Assembly: GCF_030384665.1 (NCBI RefSeq)
Contig: NC_083674.1
Span: 2,170,001 to 2,234,000, forward strand
DNA length: 64,000 nucleotides
Direction: 5' to 3'
DNA from: Lodderomyces elongisporus
Taxonomy: Eukaryota > Ascomycota > Pichiomycetes > Serinales > Debaryomycetaceae
In this document: positions 26,938-46,410 of the stretch, one piece after another
Position numbering within the stretch: the first letter of the stretch is position 1
How the letters are laid out: each line of letters starts with the position of its first letter
Made by a program: the position numbers and the translations under genes
The notes under the pieces: model-generated
What the model saw: the letters and a program-made list of their open reading frames with translations, nothing else
Told to the model about the DNA's origin: nothing
Databases searched by the model: none

Positions 26938-28510
26938 CACCACTACCACCACTACCACCACTACCACCACCACCATTACTACGACCGCTATCACCACTAA
27001 TATTTATCATATTTATTATACTTAACATATTTATCATAGTGTGTGCTATCCAGTGTCGACCAAACTTAAACCATGCCATTCAAATTTGTCAAGGATGTTT
27101 CTGGTGTTACTTCTGGTGTTACTTCTGGTGTTACTTCTGGTGTTACTTCTGGTGTTACTTCTGGTGCTACTTCTGGTGTTACTTCTGGTGTTATTTCTGG
27201 TGTTATTTCTGGTGGTGTTGCTGATGCTGTTGCTGATGCTGTTCCTGCTATTGCTGTTTCTACTATTGATGTTGCTGCTCCATGGCCGACTATATCACAA
27301 ACCCAGCCATGATCCCAAAGAAGGGGAGCTCGCCAAAAAGTGTGCCCGTGTTCATACACCACAAAGGGCCCTGCTACTACTTATTTTATCCGTCACTGGC
27401 ACGCACACACTTTTGGTATCTCCCATTGCACCTGCATCTTCGCTCGTTTAACATATACAGCTTTCACTCGTTTTCAGGAACACATCAAGGTGGGGGACTC
27501 GATGACTTTTGCTATTAATCTTTACACTTTTCTTTCTAATATTAACACACCTTTCTGTTTTTGTATACACTCTGCTATTTGTAAATGAACCATTCTTCTA
27601 TCTCGCACTCTGCCTACAAATTATTTCTCAAATTGGACGTTCTGTATATTTCGCGCAATCGCTGTCATTGCAAACTAGAGTATCTCGGGTTGGAGTATGT
27701 GTATGTATACGCGCACGTGAGCTGCTGTGAACGAGTCAACCTAAGATACACGTAATATACACGTAAGATGGACGCGCGCGGGTGCGTGTGTACTTTACAA
27801 AAAACTTTACAAAAAACTTTACAAAGAACTTTACAAAAAACTTTACAAAAAACACTACAGTGGGCAGCTGAGCCCACAATTGTCCTCAAACTTCAGCAGA
27901 AAAAAGTTTTCCCGTAAATTCGCACCAAACTCAGGGGAATAATCAACACACACAAACAATTCTCGACTCGTTGCAAGCTTGACGGCAATCCGTCGAGAAT
28001 TGTTTGTGGAGATAGAATGCATTGCAGGATGTATAAGGTTGTAGATTGTGTTGAGCCAACATGCATCCAAACATACAATTCATTCACTCTAGTCGTCCGT
28101 TTTCTGCTACAGCCACACACTATTGGTCACACACTATTGGCCACACCCCATTTGGCAGCACCCATTTGGTTTTTTGTTATGAAGCATTTGGTAGCGTATA
28201 CAATTGCACACGCCCTTCTGTTCCCCTCACTTCCTCGCGGGTTTTGCAACCACAATGTATATGGCATAACACAATTTACTTGTTAGTCTCCAACCACAAG
28301 GCGTGGCGAGAGGGCTACTTGGTGAAGTATAAATATCCACAAACAAAACCCTTGTGACCTCAAACCTTTTTTTGCCCTTTTCTTCTTCTTCTTTTCCTTT
28401 TTCTTTTTCTTTTCCTTCTTCTTTCGCCAGAAGTAAACCCACAACCAAAGTCTCACTACGTTTTAAACAAGTCAGACTTTACCTGTTAGTTTACTTAATC
28501 AAATTCTAAA
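26132..28510 (+). repeat. Spacer 4 (type B, 2379 bp)
   Basis: Type B arrangement as in spacer 2. Inverted repeat at 27951-28008. Confidence 0.9.
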
Positions 28511-30004
<1,494 letters not shown>

Positions 30005-30772
30005 AGGAGTCGAGCTCTTTCTTAGCCCATCTTCTACCCATTCATCTTCAACCTAATCACTGGTGCTAATTGCAGACAAAAAATGAAAAGCAAACCCGTG
30101 TGGCTGATATTCCTACTGCTATTCCTGCTATTCCTGCTATTCCTACTGCTATTTCTATTGCTATTCCTACTGCTATTTCTACTGCTATTTCTACTGCTAT
30201 TTCTACTGCTATTTCTACTGCTATTTCTACTGCTATTTCTACTGATATCCCTACTGCTATTCCTGCTGCTTTTTCTGATGTTACCTCTGTTGCTGCTTCA
30301 CGGATGACTATATCACAAACCCAACCATGATCCCAAAGCAGGGGGAGCCCACTGACCTCTGCTACCGTTTCCCATAGCCTACCACAACATTGCACTAGTG
30401 TATCTGCTGACTCACACATTTATTCTGAACTTGGCAGATCCTGCGACAAAATGGCGCCTTTGTCGTATGATCTTGTACGGGGAACGAAAAATGTCGAGGA
30501 CGCATATGCACTAGGAGTATCAACAAGGCACAGCGGGATCATATAATCACAGGTTGAGTTGTATAAGTCACCGTGCAAGTTGTTTCAGATGGTGCAGAAG
30601 TAGAGCTTGCGGAATCTACTTTCGTTTTCGGGATTTGTTTATGTTACATTAAATCATTGTTTGCTCGTGAAGTAATAGTATTACTACCACTACTACTACT
30701 ACTACCACCACCACCACTACTACTACTACCACCACCACCACTACTACTACTACTATTACCACCACTACCACC

Positions 30773-30810
<38 letters not shown>

Positions 30811-32383
30811 CACCACTACCACCACTACCACCACTACCACCACCACCATTACTACGACCGCTATCACCACTAATATTTATCATATTTATTATACTTAACA
30901 TATTTATCATAGTGTGTGCTATCCAGTGTCGACCAAACTTAAACCATGCCATTCAAATTTGTCAAGGATGTTTCTGGTGTTACTTCTGGTGTTACTTCTG
31001 GTGTTACTTCTGGTGTTACTTCTGGTGTTACTTCTGGTGCTACTTCTGGTGTTACTTCTGGTGTTATTTCTGGTGTTATTTCTGGTGGTGTTGCTGATGC
31101 TGTTGCTGATGCTGTTCCTGCTATTGCTGTTTCTACTATTGATGTTGCTGCTCCATGGCCGACTATATCACAAACCCAGCCATGATCCCAAAGAAGGGGA
31201 GCTCGCCAAAAAGTGTGCCCGTGTTCATACACCACAAAGGGCCCTGCTACTACTTATTTTATCCGTCACTGGCACGCACACACTTTTGGTATCTCCCATT
31301 GCACCTGCATCTTCGCTCGTTTAACATATACAGCTTTCACTCGTTTTCAGGAACACATCAAGGTGGGGGACTCGATGACTTTTGCTATTAATCTTTACAC
31401 TTTTCTTTCTAATATTAACACACCTTTCTGTTTTTGTATACACTCTGCTATTTGTAAATGAACCATTCTTCTATCTCGCACTCTGCCTACAAATTATTTC
31501 TCAAATTGGACGTTCTGTATATTTCGCGCAATCGCTGTCATTGCAAACTAGAGTATCTCGGGTTGGAGTATGTGTATGTATACGCGCACGTGAGCTGCTG
31601 TGAACGAGTCAACCTAAGATACACGTAATATACACGTAAGATGGACGCGCGCGGGTGCGTGTGTACTTTACAAAAAACTTTACAAAAAACTTTACAAAGA
31701 ACTTTACAAAAAACTTTACAAAAAACACTACAGTGGGCAGCTGAGCCCACAATTGTCCTCAAACTTCAGCAGAAAAAAGTTTTCCCGTAAATTCGCACCA
31801 AACTCAGGGGAATAATCAACACACACAAACAATTCTCGACTCGTTGCAAGCTTGACGGCAATCCGTCGAGAATTGTTTGTGGAGATAGAATGCATTGCAG
31901 GATGTATAAGGTTGTAGATTGTGTTGAGCCAACATGCATCCAAACATACAATTCATTCACTCTAGTCGTCCGTTTTCTGCTACAGCCACACACTATTGGT
32001 CACACACTATTGGCCACACCCCATTTGGCAGCACCCATTTGGTTTTTTGTTATGAAGCATTTGGTAGCGTATACAATTGCACACGCCCTTCTGTTCCCCT
32101 CACTTCCTCGCGGGTTTTGCAACCACAATGTATATGGCATAACACAATTTACTTGTTAGTCTCCAACCACAAGGCGTGGCGAGAGGGCTACTTGGTGAAG
32201 TATAAATATCCACAAACAAAACCCTTGTGACCTCAAACCTTTTTTTGCCCTTTTCTTCTTCTTCTTTTCCTTTTTCTTTTTCTTTTCCTTCTTCTTTCGC
32301 CAGAAGTAAACCCACAACCAAAGTCTCACTACGTTTTAAACAAGTCAGACTTTACCTGTTAGTTTACTTAATCAAATTCTAAA
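30005..32383 (+). repeat. Spacer 5 (type B, 2379 bp)
   Basis: Type B arrangement. Inverted repeat at 31824-31881. Confidence 0.9.
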
Positions 32384-33952
<1,569 letters not shown>

Positions 33953-34720
33953 AGGAGTCGAGCTCTTTCTTAGCCCATCTTCTACCCATTCATCTTCAAC
34001 CTAATCACTGGTGCTAATTGCAGACAAAAAATGAAAAGCAAACCCGTGTGGCTGATATTCCTACTGCTATTCCTGCTATTCCTGCTATTCCTACTGCTAT
34101 TTCTATTGCTATTCCTACTGCTATTTCTACTGCTATTTCTACTGCTATTTCTACTGCTATTTCTACTGCTATTTCTACTGCTATTTCTACTGATATCCCT
34201 ACTGCTATTCCTGCTGCTTTTTCTGATGTTACCTCTGTTGCTGCTTCACGGATGACTATATCACAAACCCAACCATGATCCCAAAGCAGGGGGAGCCCAC
34301 TGACCTCTGCTACCGTTTCCCATAGCCTACCACAACATTGCACTAGTGTATCTGCTGACTCACACATTTATTCTGAACTTGGCAGATCCTGCGACAAAAT
34401 GGCGCCTTTGTCGTATGATCTTGTACGGGGAACGAAAAATGTCGAGGACGCATATGCACTAGGAGTATCAACAAGGCACAGCGGGATCATATAATCACAG
34501 GTTGAGTTGTATAAGTCACCGTGCAAGTTGTTTCAGATGGTGCAGAAGTAGAGCTTGCGGAATCTACTTTCGTTTTCGGGATTTGTTTATGTTACATTAA
34601 ATCATTGTTTGCTCGTGAAGTAATAGTATTACTACCACTACTACTACTACTACCACCACCACCACCACTACTACTACCACCACCACCACTACTACTACTA
34701 CTATTACCACCACTACCACC

Positions 34721-34758
<38 letters not shown>

Positions 34759-36355
34759 CACCACTACCACCACTACCACCACTACCACCACCACCATTAC
34801 TACGACCGCTATCACCACTAATATTTATCATATTTATTATACTTAACATATTTATCATAGTGTGTGCTATCCAGTGTCGACCAAACTTAAACCATGCCAT
34901 TCAAATTTGTCAAGGATGTTTCTGGTGTTACTTCTGGTGTTACTTCTGGTGTTACTTCTGGTGTTACTTCTGGTGTTACTTCTGGTGTTACTTCTGGTGC
35001 TACTTCTGGTGTTACTTCTGGTGTTACTTCTGGTGTTACTTCTGGTGTTATTTCTGGTGGTGTTGCTGATGCTGTTGCTGATGCTGTTCCTGCTATTGCT
35101 GTTTCTACTATTGATGTTGCTGCTCCATGGCCGACTATATCACAAACCCAGCCATGATCCCAAAGAAGGGGAGCTCGCCAAAAAGTGTGCCCGTGTTCAT
35201 ACACCACAAAGGGCCCTGCTACTACTTATTTTATCCGTCACTGGCACGCACACACTTTTGGTATCTCCCATTGCACCTGCATCTTCGCTCGTTTAACATA
35301 TACAGCTTTCACTCGTTTTCAGGAACACATCAAGGTGGGGGACTCGATGACTTTTGCTATTAATCTTTACACTTTTCTTTCTAATATTAACACACCTTTC
35401 TGTTTTTGTATACACTCTGCTATTTGTAAATGAACCATTCTTCTATCTCGCACTCTGCCTACAAATTATTTCTCAAATTGGACGTTCTGTATATTTCGCG
35501 CAATCGCTGTCATTGCAAACTAGAGTATCTCGGGTTGGAGTATGTGTATGTATACGCGCACGTGAGCTGCTGTGAACGAGTCAACCTAAGATACACGTAA
35601 TATACACGTAAGATGGACGCGCGCGGGTGCGTGTGTACTTTACAAAAAACTTTACAAAAAACTTTACAAAGAACTTTACAAAAAACTTTACAAAAAACAC
35701 TACAGTGGGCAGCTGAGCCCACAATTGTCCTCAAACTTCAGCAGAAAAAAGTTTTCCCGTAAATTCGCACCAAACTCAGGGGAATAATCAACACACACAA
35801 ACAATTCTCGACTCGTTGCAAGCTTGACGGCAATCCGTCGAGAATTGTTTGTGGAGATAGAATGCATTGCAGGATGTATAAGGTTGTAGATTGTGTTGAG
35901 CCAACATGCATCCAAACATACAATTCATTCACTCTAGTCGTCCGTTTTCTGCTACAGCCACACACTATTGGTCACACACTATTGGCCACACCCCATTTGG
36001 CAGCACCCATTTGGTTTTTTGTTATGAAGCATTTGGTAGCGTATACAATTGCACACGCCCTTCTGTTCCCCTCACTTCCTCGCGGGTTTTGCAACCACAA
36101 TGTATATGGCATAACACAATTTACTTGTTAGTCTCCAACCACAAGGCGTGGCGAGAGGGCTACTTGGTGAAGTATAAATATCCACAAACAAAACCCTTGT
36201 GACCTCAAACCTTTTTTTGCCCTTTTCTTCTTCTTCTTTTCCTTTTTCTTTTTCTTTTCCTTCTTCTTTCGCCAGAAGTAAACCCACAACCAAAGTCTCA
36301 CTACGTTTTAAACAAGTCAGACTTTACCTGTTAGTTTACTTAATCAAATTCTAAA
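33953..36355 (+). repeat. Spacer 6 (type A, 2403 bp)
   Basis: Type A arrangement as in spacers 1 and 3. Inverted repeat at 35796-35853. Confidence 0.9.
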
Positions 36356-37933
<1,578 letters not shown>

Positions 37934-38701
37934 AGGAGTCGAGCTCTTTCTTAGCCCATCTTCTACCCATTCATCTTCAACCTAATCACTGGTGCTAATT
38001 GCAGACAAAAAATGAAAAGCAAACCCGTGTGGCTGATATTCCTACTGCTATTCCTGCTATTCCTGCTATTCCTACTGCTATTTCTATTGCTATTCCTACT
38101 GCTATTTCTACTGCTATTTCTACTGCTATTTCTACTGCTATTTCTACTGCTATTTCTACTGCTATTTCTACTGATATCCCTACTGCTATTCCTGCTGCTT
38201 TTTCTGATGTTACCTCTGTTGCTGCTTCACGGATGACTATATCACAAACCCAACCATGATCCCAAAGCAGGGGGAGCCCACTGACCTCTGCTACCGTTTC
38301 CCATAGCCTACCACAACATTGCACTAGTGTATCTGCTGACTCACACATTTATTCTGAACTTGGCAGATCCTGCGACAAAATGGCGCCTTTGTCGTATGAT
38401 CTTGTACGGGGAACGAAAAATGTCGAGGACGCATATGCACTAGGAGTATCAACAAGGCACAGCGGGATCATATAATCACAGGTTGAGTTGTATAAGTCAC
38501 CGTGCAAGTTGTTTCAGATGGTGCAGAAGTAGAGCTTGCGGAATCTACTTTCGTTTTCGGGATTTGTTTATGTTACATTAAATCATTGTTTGCTCGTGAA
38601 GTAATAGTATTACTACCACTACTACTACTACTACCACCACCACCACTACTACTACTACCACCACCACCACTACTACTACTACTATTACCACCACTACCAC
38701 C

Positions 38702-38739
<38 letters not shown>

Positions 38740-40312
38740 CACCACTACCACCACTACCACCACTACCACCACCACCATTACTACGACCGCTATCACCACT
38801 AATATTTATCATATTTATTATACTTAACATATTTATCATAGTGTGTGCTATCCAGTGTCGACCAAACTTAAACCATGCCATTCAAATTTGTCAAGGATGT
38901 TTCTGGTGTTACTTCTGGTGTTACTTCTGGTGTTACTTCTGGTGTTACTTCTGGTGTTACTTCTGGTGCTACTTCTGGTGTTACTTCTGGTGTTATTTCT
39001 GGTGTTATTTCTGGTGGTGTTGCTGATGCTGTTGCTGATGCTGTTCCTGCTATTGCTGTTTCTACTATTGATGTTGCTGCTCCATGGCCGACTATATCAC
39101 AAACCCAGCCATGATCCCAAAGAAGGGGAGCTCGCCAAAAAGTGTGCCCGTGTTCATACACCACAAAGGGCCCTGCTACTACTTATTTTATCCGTCACTG
39201 GCACGCACACACTTTTGGTATCTCCCATTGCACCTGCATCTTCGCTCGTTTAACATATACAGCTTTCACTCGTTTTCAGGAACACATCAAGGTGGGGGAC
39301 TCGATGACTTTTGCTATTAATCTTTACACTTTTCTTTCTAATATTAACACACCTTTCTGTTTTTGTATACACTCTGCTATTTGTAAATGAACCATTCTTC
39401 TATCTCGCACTCTGCCTACAAATTATTTCTCAAATTGGACGTTCTGTATATTTCGCGCAATCGCTGTCATTGCAAACTAGAGTATCTCGGGTTGGAGTAT
39501 GTGTATGTATACGCGCACGTGAGCTGCTGTGAACGAGTCAACCTAAGATACACGTAATATACACGTAAGATGGACGCGCGCGGGTGCGTGTGTACTTTAC
39601 AAAAAACTTTACAAAAAACTTTACAAAGAACTTTACAAAAAACTTTACAAAAAACACTACAGTGGGCAGCTGAGCCCACAATTGTCCTCAAACTTCAGCA
39701 GAAAAAAGTTTTCCCGTAAATTCGCACCAAACTCAGGGGAATAATCAACACACACAAACAATTCTCGACTCGTTGCAAGCTTGACGGCAATCCGTCGAGA
39801 ATTGTTTGTGGAGATAGAATGCATTGCAGGATGTATAAGGTTGTAGATTGTGTTGAGCCAACATGCATCCAAACATACAATTCATTCACTCTAGTCGTCC
39901 GTTTTCTGCTACAGCCACACACTATTGGTCACACACTATTGGCCACACCCCATTTGGCAGCACCCATTTGGTTTTTTGTTATGAAGCATTTGGTAGCGTA
40001 TACAATTGCACACGCCCTTCTGTTCCCCTCACTTCCTCGCGGGTTTTGCAACCACAATGTATATGGCATAACACAATTTACTTGTTAGTCTCCAACCACA
40101 AGGCGTGGCGAGAGGGCTACTTGGTGAAGTATAAATATCCACAAACAAAACCCTTGTGACCTCAAACCTTTTTTTGCCCTTTTCTTCTTCTTCTTTTCCT
40201 TTTTCTTTTTCTTTTCCTTCTTCTTTCGCCAGAAGTAAACCCACAACCAAAGTCTCACTACGTTTTAAACAAGTCAGACTTTACCTGTTAGTTTACTTAA
40301 TCAAATTCTAAA
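37934..40312 (+). repeat. Spacer 7 (type B, 2379 bp)
   Basis: Type B arrangement. Inverted repeat at 39753-39810. Confidence 0.9.
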
Positions 40313-40657
40313 ATGAAAATTTTTAAGAAGCTTTTTAACACCGCCTCCAAGTCAAAGGAGGCAGAACCAGCCGAACGCAATGTTCGGTATCCAATTCCAG
40401 GGGAGACATCAGGCTCACCAGTATCGGTTCCTTCACCGGCTACAGGGTCGGAAACCTTCTACGAGGTAGATTTAGGCGCTGAAGACGTGGAGGAAAAGAA
40501 GCTGGTGAGGAGACAATTCCCCCTGTTTAGACCATTTGGATGGTTTAAAGAGAGGAGAGAGGAGAAGGAGTTAGCTGAAAGGGTTCTTTTGGCTAAGGGG
40601 ATGGTTGCCGGCATTCGTGCGTTGCATCCCAACAGAAAGAAGAAGAAGAAGATGAAT

Positions 40658-40689
<32 letters not shown>

Positions 40690-40759
40690 CCTCAACAACA
40701 ACCTCAACAACAACCTCAACAACAACAACAACCTCAACAACAACCTCAACAACAACCTC

Positions 40760-40848
<89 letters not shown>

Positions 40849-40852
40849 CCTC

Positions 40853-40950
<98 letters not shown>

Positions 40951-41836
40951 CCTCAACAACAACAACAACAACAACAACCTCAACAACAGCTGCAAACCTT
41001 TCACATACGGAAAGTTTGTAGCAAACGTAGAGTCATACTGTCCTCGACTGTGTCAGGAAATCAGAGCTTCAATGGGCTTCTCGGATTCCGAATACGTACA
41101 GTCCATTTCTCAAGGACTCACAAAACTTGAGAATGGAAATTACAAATCGGGTGATAGGAAGTTTATTGTACACCGGGTCACAAAGAGAGAATTTGAAAAT
41201 GTGATCAGGTGGCTCCCTGAAATACTTGGCGAGGACGAGTATGAGTCGCTACTTATACCTGTCCTTCAATTAGTCGAGATGCAGTTAAAGACGAAAACCA
41301 AATACTTCGTTGTAACACGCAATCTCGACTATAGGACAGAGTTTTTATTGGAATACAAGTTTTCCCGGAATGGCAAGGAATCTGCTATATCACGTCGCCA
41401 TCCCAACAATTTCAGGCTCACAGAAACTCGGAAGTTCCCAGAAAATGAGGCTTGGGATTGGTGGGATAATTATCGCTTTTTAGAAGACGTATCTTTTCTA
41501 GCTGCCAAAGAAAGATACGGCTTCAAGTTTGTAATATGTGCTGCATATGCAGATGATGGGGACCATAGAGTTTGGTATTATATTGATGATTGGTTTAAAG
41601 ACAGTCCAAGCGGGGTCTCTCGATTAGGTCAGAGTAGGCGCAAATTGTCTGAGAAGTATGCTCTTTGGATTTACAATCTTTTCAATTTTCATTTGAACCT
41701 GGTGGAAGGTCCATTGAAGATGAAGGACTTTGATCGCATATATCAACGTCCTAGAAAAGAAAAATCCTTTATTCAGAGAAAGTTGGCCGAAATGTTTTGC
41801 TGCGATCTGAGACCCTCAAGCTCTGAATCAATCTGA
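40313..41836 (+). CDS. Array gene copy 8: poly-Asn protein, 507 aa
   Basis: Asn tract of 111 codons that ends LNNNNNNNNLNN before SCKPF, an ending shared only with the adjacent copy 9. N- and C-blocks are consensus. TATA box at 40130-40137. Confidence 0.85.
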
Positions 41837-42616
41837 AGGAGTCGAGCTCTTTCTTAGCCCATCTTCTACCCATTCATCTTCAACCTAATCACTGGTGCTA
41901 ATTGCAGACAAAAAATGAAAAGCAAACCCGTGTGGCTGATATTCCTACTGCTATTCCTGCTATTCCTGCTATTCCTACTGCTATTTCTATTGCTATTCCT
42001 ACTGCTATTTCTACTGCTATTTCTACTGCTATTTCTACTGCTATTTCTACTGCTATTTCTACTGCTATTTCTACTGCTATTTCTACTGATATCCCTACTG
42101 CTATTCCTGCTGCTTTTTCTGATGTTACCTCTGTTGCTGCTTCACGGATGACTATATCACAAACCCAACCATGATCCCAAAGCAGGGGGAGCCCACTGAC
42201 CTCTGCTACCGTTTCCCATAGCCTACCACAACATTGCACTAGTGTATCTGCTGACTCACACATTTATTCTGAACTTGGCAGATCCTGCGACAAAATGGCG
42301 CCTTTGTCGTATGATCTTGTACGGGGAACGAAAAATGTCGAGGACGCATATGCACTAGGAGTATCAACAAGGCACAGCGGGATCATATAATCACAGGTTG
42401 AGTTGTATAAGTCACCGTGCAAGTTGTTTCAGATGGTGCAGAAGTAGAGCTTGCGGAATCTACTTTCGTTTTCGGGATTTGTTTATGTTACATTAAATCA
42501 TTGTTTGCTCGTGAAGTAATAGTATTACTACCACTACTACTACTACTACCACCACCACCACTACTACTACTACCACCACCACCACTACTACTACTACTAT
42601 TACCACCACTACCACC

Positions 42617-42654
<38 letters not shown>

Positions 42655-44263
42655 CACCACTACCACCACTACCACCACTACCACCACCACCATTACTACG
42701 ACCGCTATCACCACTAATATTTATCATATTTATTATACTTAACATATTTATCATAGTGTGTGCTATCCAGTGTCGACCAAACTTAAACCATGCCATTCAA
42801 ATTTGTCAAGGATGTTTCTGGTGTTACTTCTGGTGTTACTTCTGGTGTTACTTCTGGTGTTACTTCTGGTGTTACTTCTGGTGTTACTTCTGGTGCTACT
42901 TCTGGTGTTACTTCTGGTGTTATTTCTGGTGTTATTTCTGGTGGTGTTGCTGATGCTGTTGCTGATGCTGTTCCTGCTATTGCTGTTTCTACTATTGATG
43001 TTGCTGCTCCATGGCCGACTATATCACAAACCCAGCCATGATCCCAAAGAAGGGGAGCTCGCCAAAAAGTGTGCCCGTGTTCATACACCACAAAGGGCCC
43101 TGCTACTACTTATTTTATCCGTCACTGGCACGCACACACTTTTGGTATCTCCCATTGCACCTGCATCTTCGCTCGTTTAACATATACAGCTTTCACTCGT
43201 TTTCAGGAACACATCAAGGTGGGGGACTCGATGACTTTTGCTATTAATCTTTACACTTTTCTTTCTAATATTAACACACCTTTCTGTTTTTGTATACACT
43301 CTGCTATTTGTAAATGAACCATTCTTCTATCTCGCACTCTGCCTACAAATTATTTCTCAAATTGGACGTTCTGTATATTTCGCGCAATCGCTGTCATTGC
43401 AAACTAGAGTATCTCGGGTTGGAGTATGTGTATGTATACGCGCACGTGAGCTGCTGTGAACGAGTCAACCTAAGATACACGTAATATACACGTAAGATGG
43501 ACGCGCGCGGGTGCGTGTGTACTTTACAAAAAACTTTACAAAAAACTTTACAAAAAACTTTACAAAAAACTTTACAAAGAACTTTACAAAAAACTTTACA
43601 AAAAACACTACAGTGGGCAGCTGAGCCCACAATTGTCCTCAAACTTCAGCAGAAAAAAGTTTTCCCGTAAATTCGCACCAAACTCAGGGGAATAATCAAC
43701 ACACACAAACAATTCTCGACTCGTTGCAAGCTTGACGGCAATCCGTCGAGAATTGTTTGTGGAGATAGAATGCATTGCAGGATGTATAAGGTTGTAGATT
43801 GTGTTGAGCCAACATGCATCCAAACATACAATTCATTCACTCTAGTCGTCCGTTTTCTGCTACAGCCACACACTATTGGTCACACACTATTGGCCACACC
43901 CCATTTGGCAGCACCCATTTGGTTTTTTGTTATGAAGCATTTGGTAGCGTATACAATTGCACACGCCCTTCTGTTCCCCTCACTTCCTCGCGGGTTTTGC
44001 AACCACAATGTATATGGCATAACACAATTTACTTGTTAGTCTCCAACCACAAGGCGTGGCGAGAGGGCTACTTGGTGAAGTATAAATATCCACAAACAAA
44101 ACCCTTGTGACCTCAAACCTTTTTTTGCCCTTTTCTTCTTCTTCTTTTCCTTTTTCTTTTTCTTTTCCTTCTTCTTTCGCCAGAAGTAAACCCACAACCA
44201 AAGTCTCACTACGTTTTAAACAAGTCAGACTTTACCTGTTAGTTTACTTAATCAAATTCTAAA
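41837..44263 (+). repeat. Spacer 8 (2427 bp, the longest)
   Basis: Relative to type B it has +12 bp in minisatellite 1, +12 bp in minisatellite 2 and +24 bp in minisatellite 3 (seven units, about 43522-43605). Inverted repeat at 43704-43761. Confidence 0.9.
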
Positions 44264-44608
44264 ATGAAAATTTTTAAGAAGCTTTTTAACACCGCCTCCA
44301 AGTCAAAGGAGGCAGAACCAGCCGAACGCAATGTTCGGTATCCAATTCCAGGGGAGACATCAGGCTCACCAGTATCGGTTCCTTCACCGGCTACAGGGTC
44401 GGAAACCTTCTACGAGGTAGATTTAGGCGCTGAAGACGTGGAGGAAAAGAAGCTGGTGAGGAGACAATTCCCCCTGTTTAGACCATTTGGATGGTTTAAA
44501 GAGAGGAGAGAGGAGAAGGAGTTAGCTGAAAGGGTTCTTTTGGCTAAGGGGATGGTTGCCGGCATTTGTGCGTTGCATCCCAACAGAAAGAAGAAGAAGA
44601 AGATGAAT

Positions 44609-44640
<32 letters not shown>

Positions 44641-44656
44641 CCTCAACAACAACCTC

Positions 44657-44754
<98 letters not shown>

Positions 44755-45640
44755 CCTCAACAACAACAACAACAACAACAACCTCAACAACAGCTGCAAA
44801 CCTTTCACATACGGAAAGTTTGTAGCAAACGTAGAGTCATACTGTCCTCGACTGTGTCAGGAAATCAGAGCTTCAATGGGCTTCTCGGATTCCGAATACG
44901 TACAGTCCATTTCTCAAGGACTCACAAAACTTGAGAATGGAAATTACAAATCGGGTGATAGGAAGTTTATTGTACACCGGGTCACAAAGAGAGAATTTGA
45001 AAATGTGATCAGGTGGCTCCCTGAAATACTTGGCGAGGACGAGTATGAGTCGCTACTTATACCTGTCCTTCAATTAGTCGAGATGCAGTTAAAGACGAAA
45101 ACCAAATACTTCGTTGTAACACGCAATCTCGACTATAGGACAGAGTTTTTATTGGAATACAAGTTTTCCCGGAATGGCAAGGAATCTGCTATATCACGTC
45201 GCCATCCCAACAATTTCAGGCTCACAGAAACTCGGAAGTTCCCAGAAAATGAGGCTTGGGATTGGTGGGATAATTATCGCTTTTTAGAAGACGTATCTTT
45301 TCTAGCTGCCAAAGAAAGATACGGCTTCAAGTTTGTAATATGTGCTGCATATGCAGATGATGGGGACCATAGAGTTTGGTATTATATTGATGATTGGTTT
45401 AAAGACAGTCCAAGCGGGGTCTCTCGATTAGGTCAGAGTAGGCGCAAATTGTCTGAGAAGTATGCTCTTTGGATTTACAATCTTTTCAATTTTCATTTGA
45501 ACCTGGTGGAAGGTCCATTGAAGATGAAGGACTTTGATCGCATATATCAACGTCCTAGAAAAGAAAAATCCTTTATTCAGAGAAAGTTGGCCGAAATGTT
45601 TTGCTGCGATCTGAGACCCTCAAGCTCTGAATCAATCTGA
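44264..45640 (+). CDS. Array gene copy 9: poly-Asn protein, 458 aa, R102C
   Basis: The shortest copy, with a 62-codon Asn tract. A C-to-T transition at 44567 changes R102 (CGT) to Cys (TGT), the only amino-acid change seen outside the Asn tract in copies 2-14. The C-block is consensus. TATA box at 44081-44088. Confidence 0.85.
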
Positions 45641-46372
45641 AGGAGTCGAGCTCTTTCTTAGCCCATCTTCTACCCATTCATCTTCAACCTAATCACTGGT
45701 GCTAATTGCAGACAAAAAATGAAAAGCAAACCCGTGTGGCTGATATTCCTACTGCTATTCCTGCTATTCCTGCTATTCCTACTGCTATTTCTATTGCTAT
45801 TCCTACTGCTATTTCTACTGCTATTTCTACTGCTATTTCTACTGCTATTTCTACTGCTATTTCTACTGCTTTTTCTGATGTTACCTCTGTTGCTGCTTCA
45901 CGGATGACTATATCACAAACCCAACCATGATCCCAAAGCAGGGGGAGCCCACTGACCTCTGCTACCGTTTCCCATAGCCTACCACAACATTGCACTAGTG
46001 TATCTGCTGACTCACACATTTATTCTGAACTTGGCAGATCCTGCGACAAAATGGCGCCTTTGTCGTATGATCTTGTACGGGGAACGAAAAATGTCGAGGA
46101 CGCATATGCACTAGGAGTATCAACAAGGCACAGCGGGATCATATAATCACAGGTTGAGTTGTATAAGTCACCGTGCAAGTTGTTTCAGATGGTGCAGAAG
46201 TAGAGCTTGCGGAATCTACTTTCGTTTTCGGGATTTGTTTATGTTACATTAAATCATTGTTTGCTCGTGAAGTAATAGTATTACTACCACTACTACTACT
46301 ACTACCACCACCACCACTACTACTACTACCACCACCACCACTACTACTACTACTATTACCACCACTACCACC

Positions 46373-46410
<38 letters not shown>
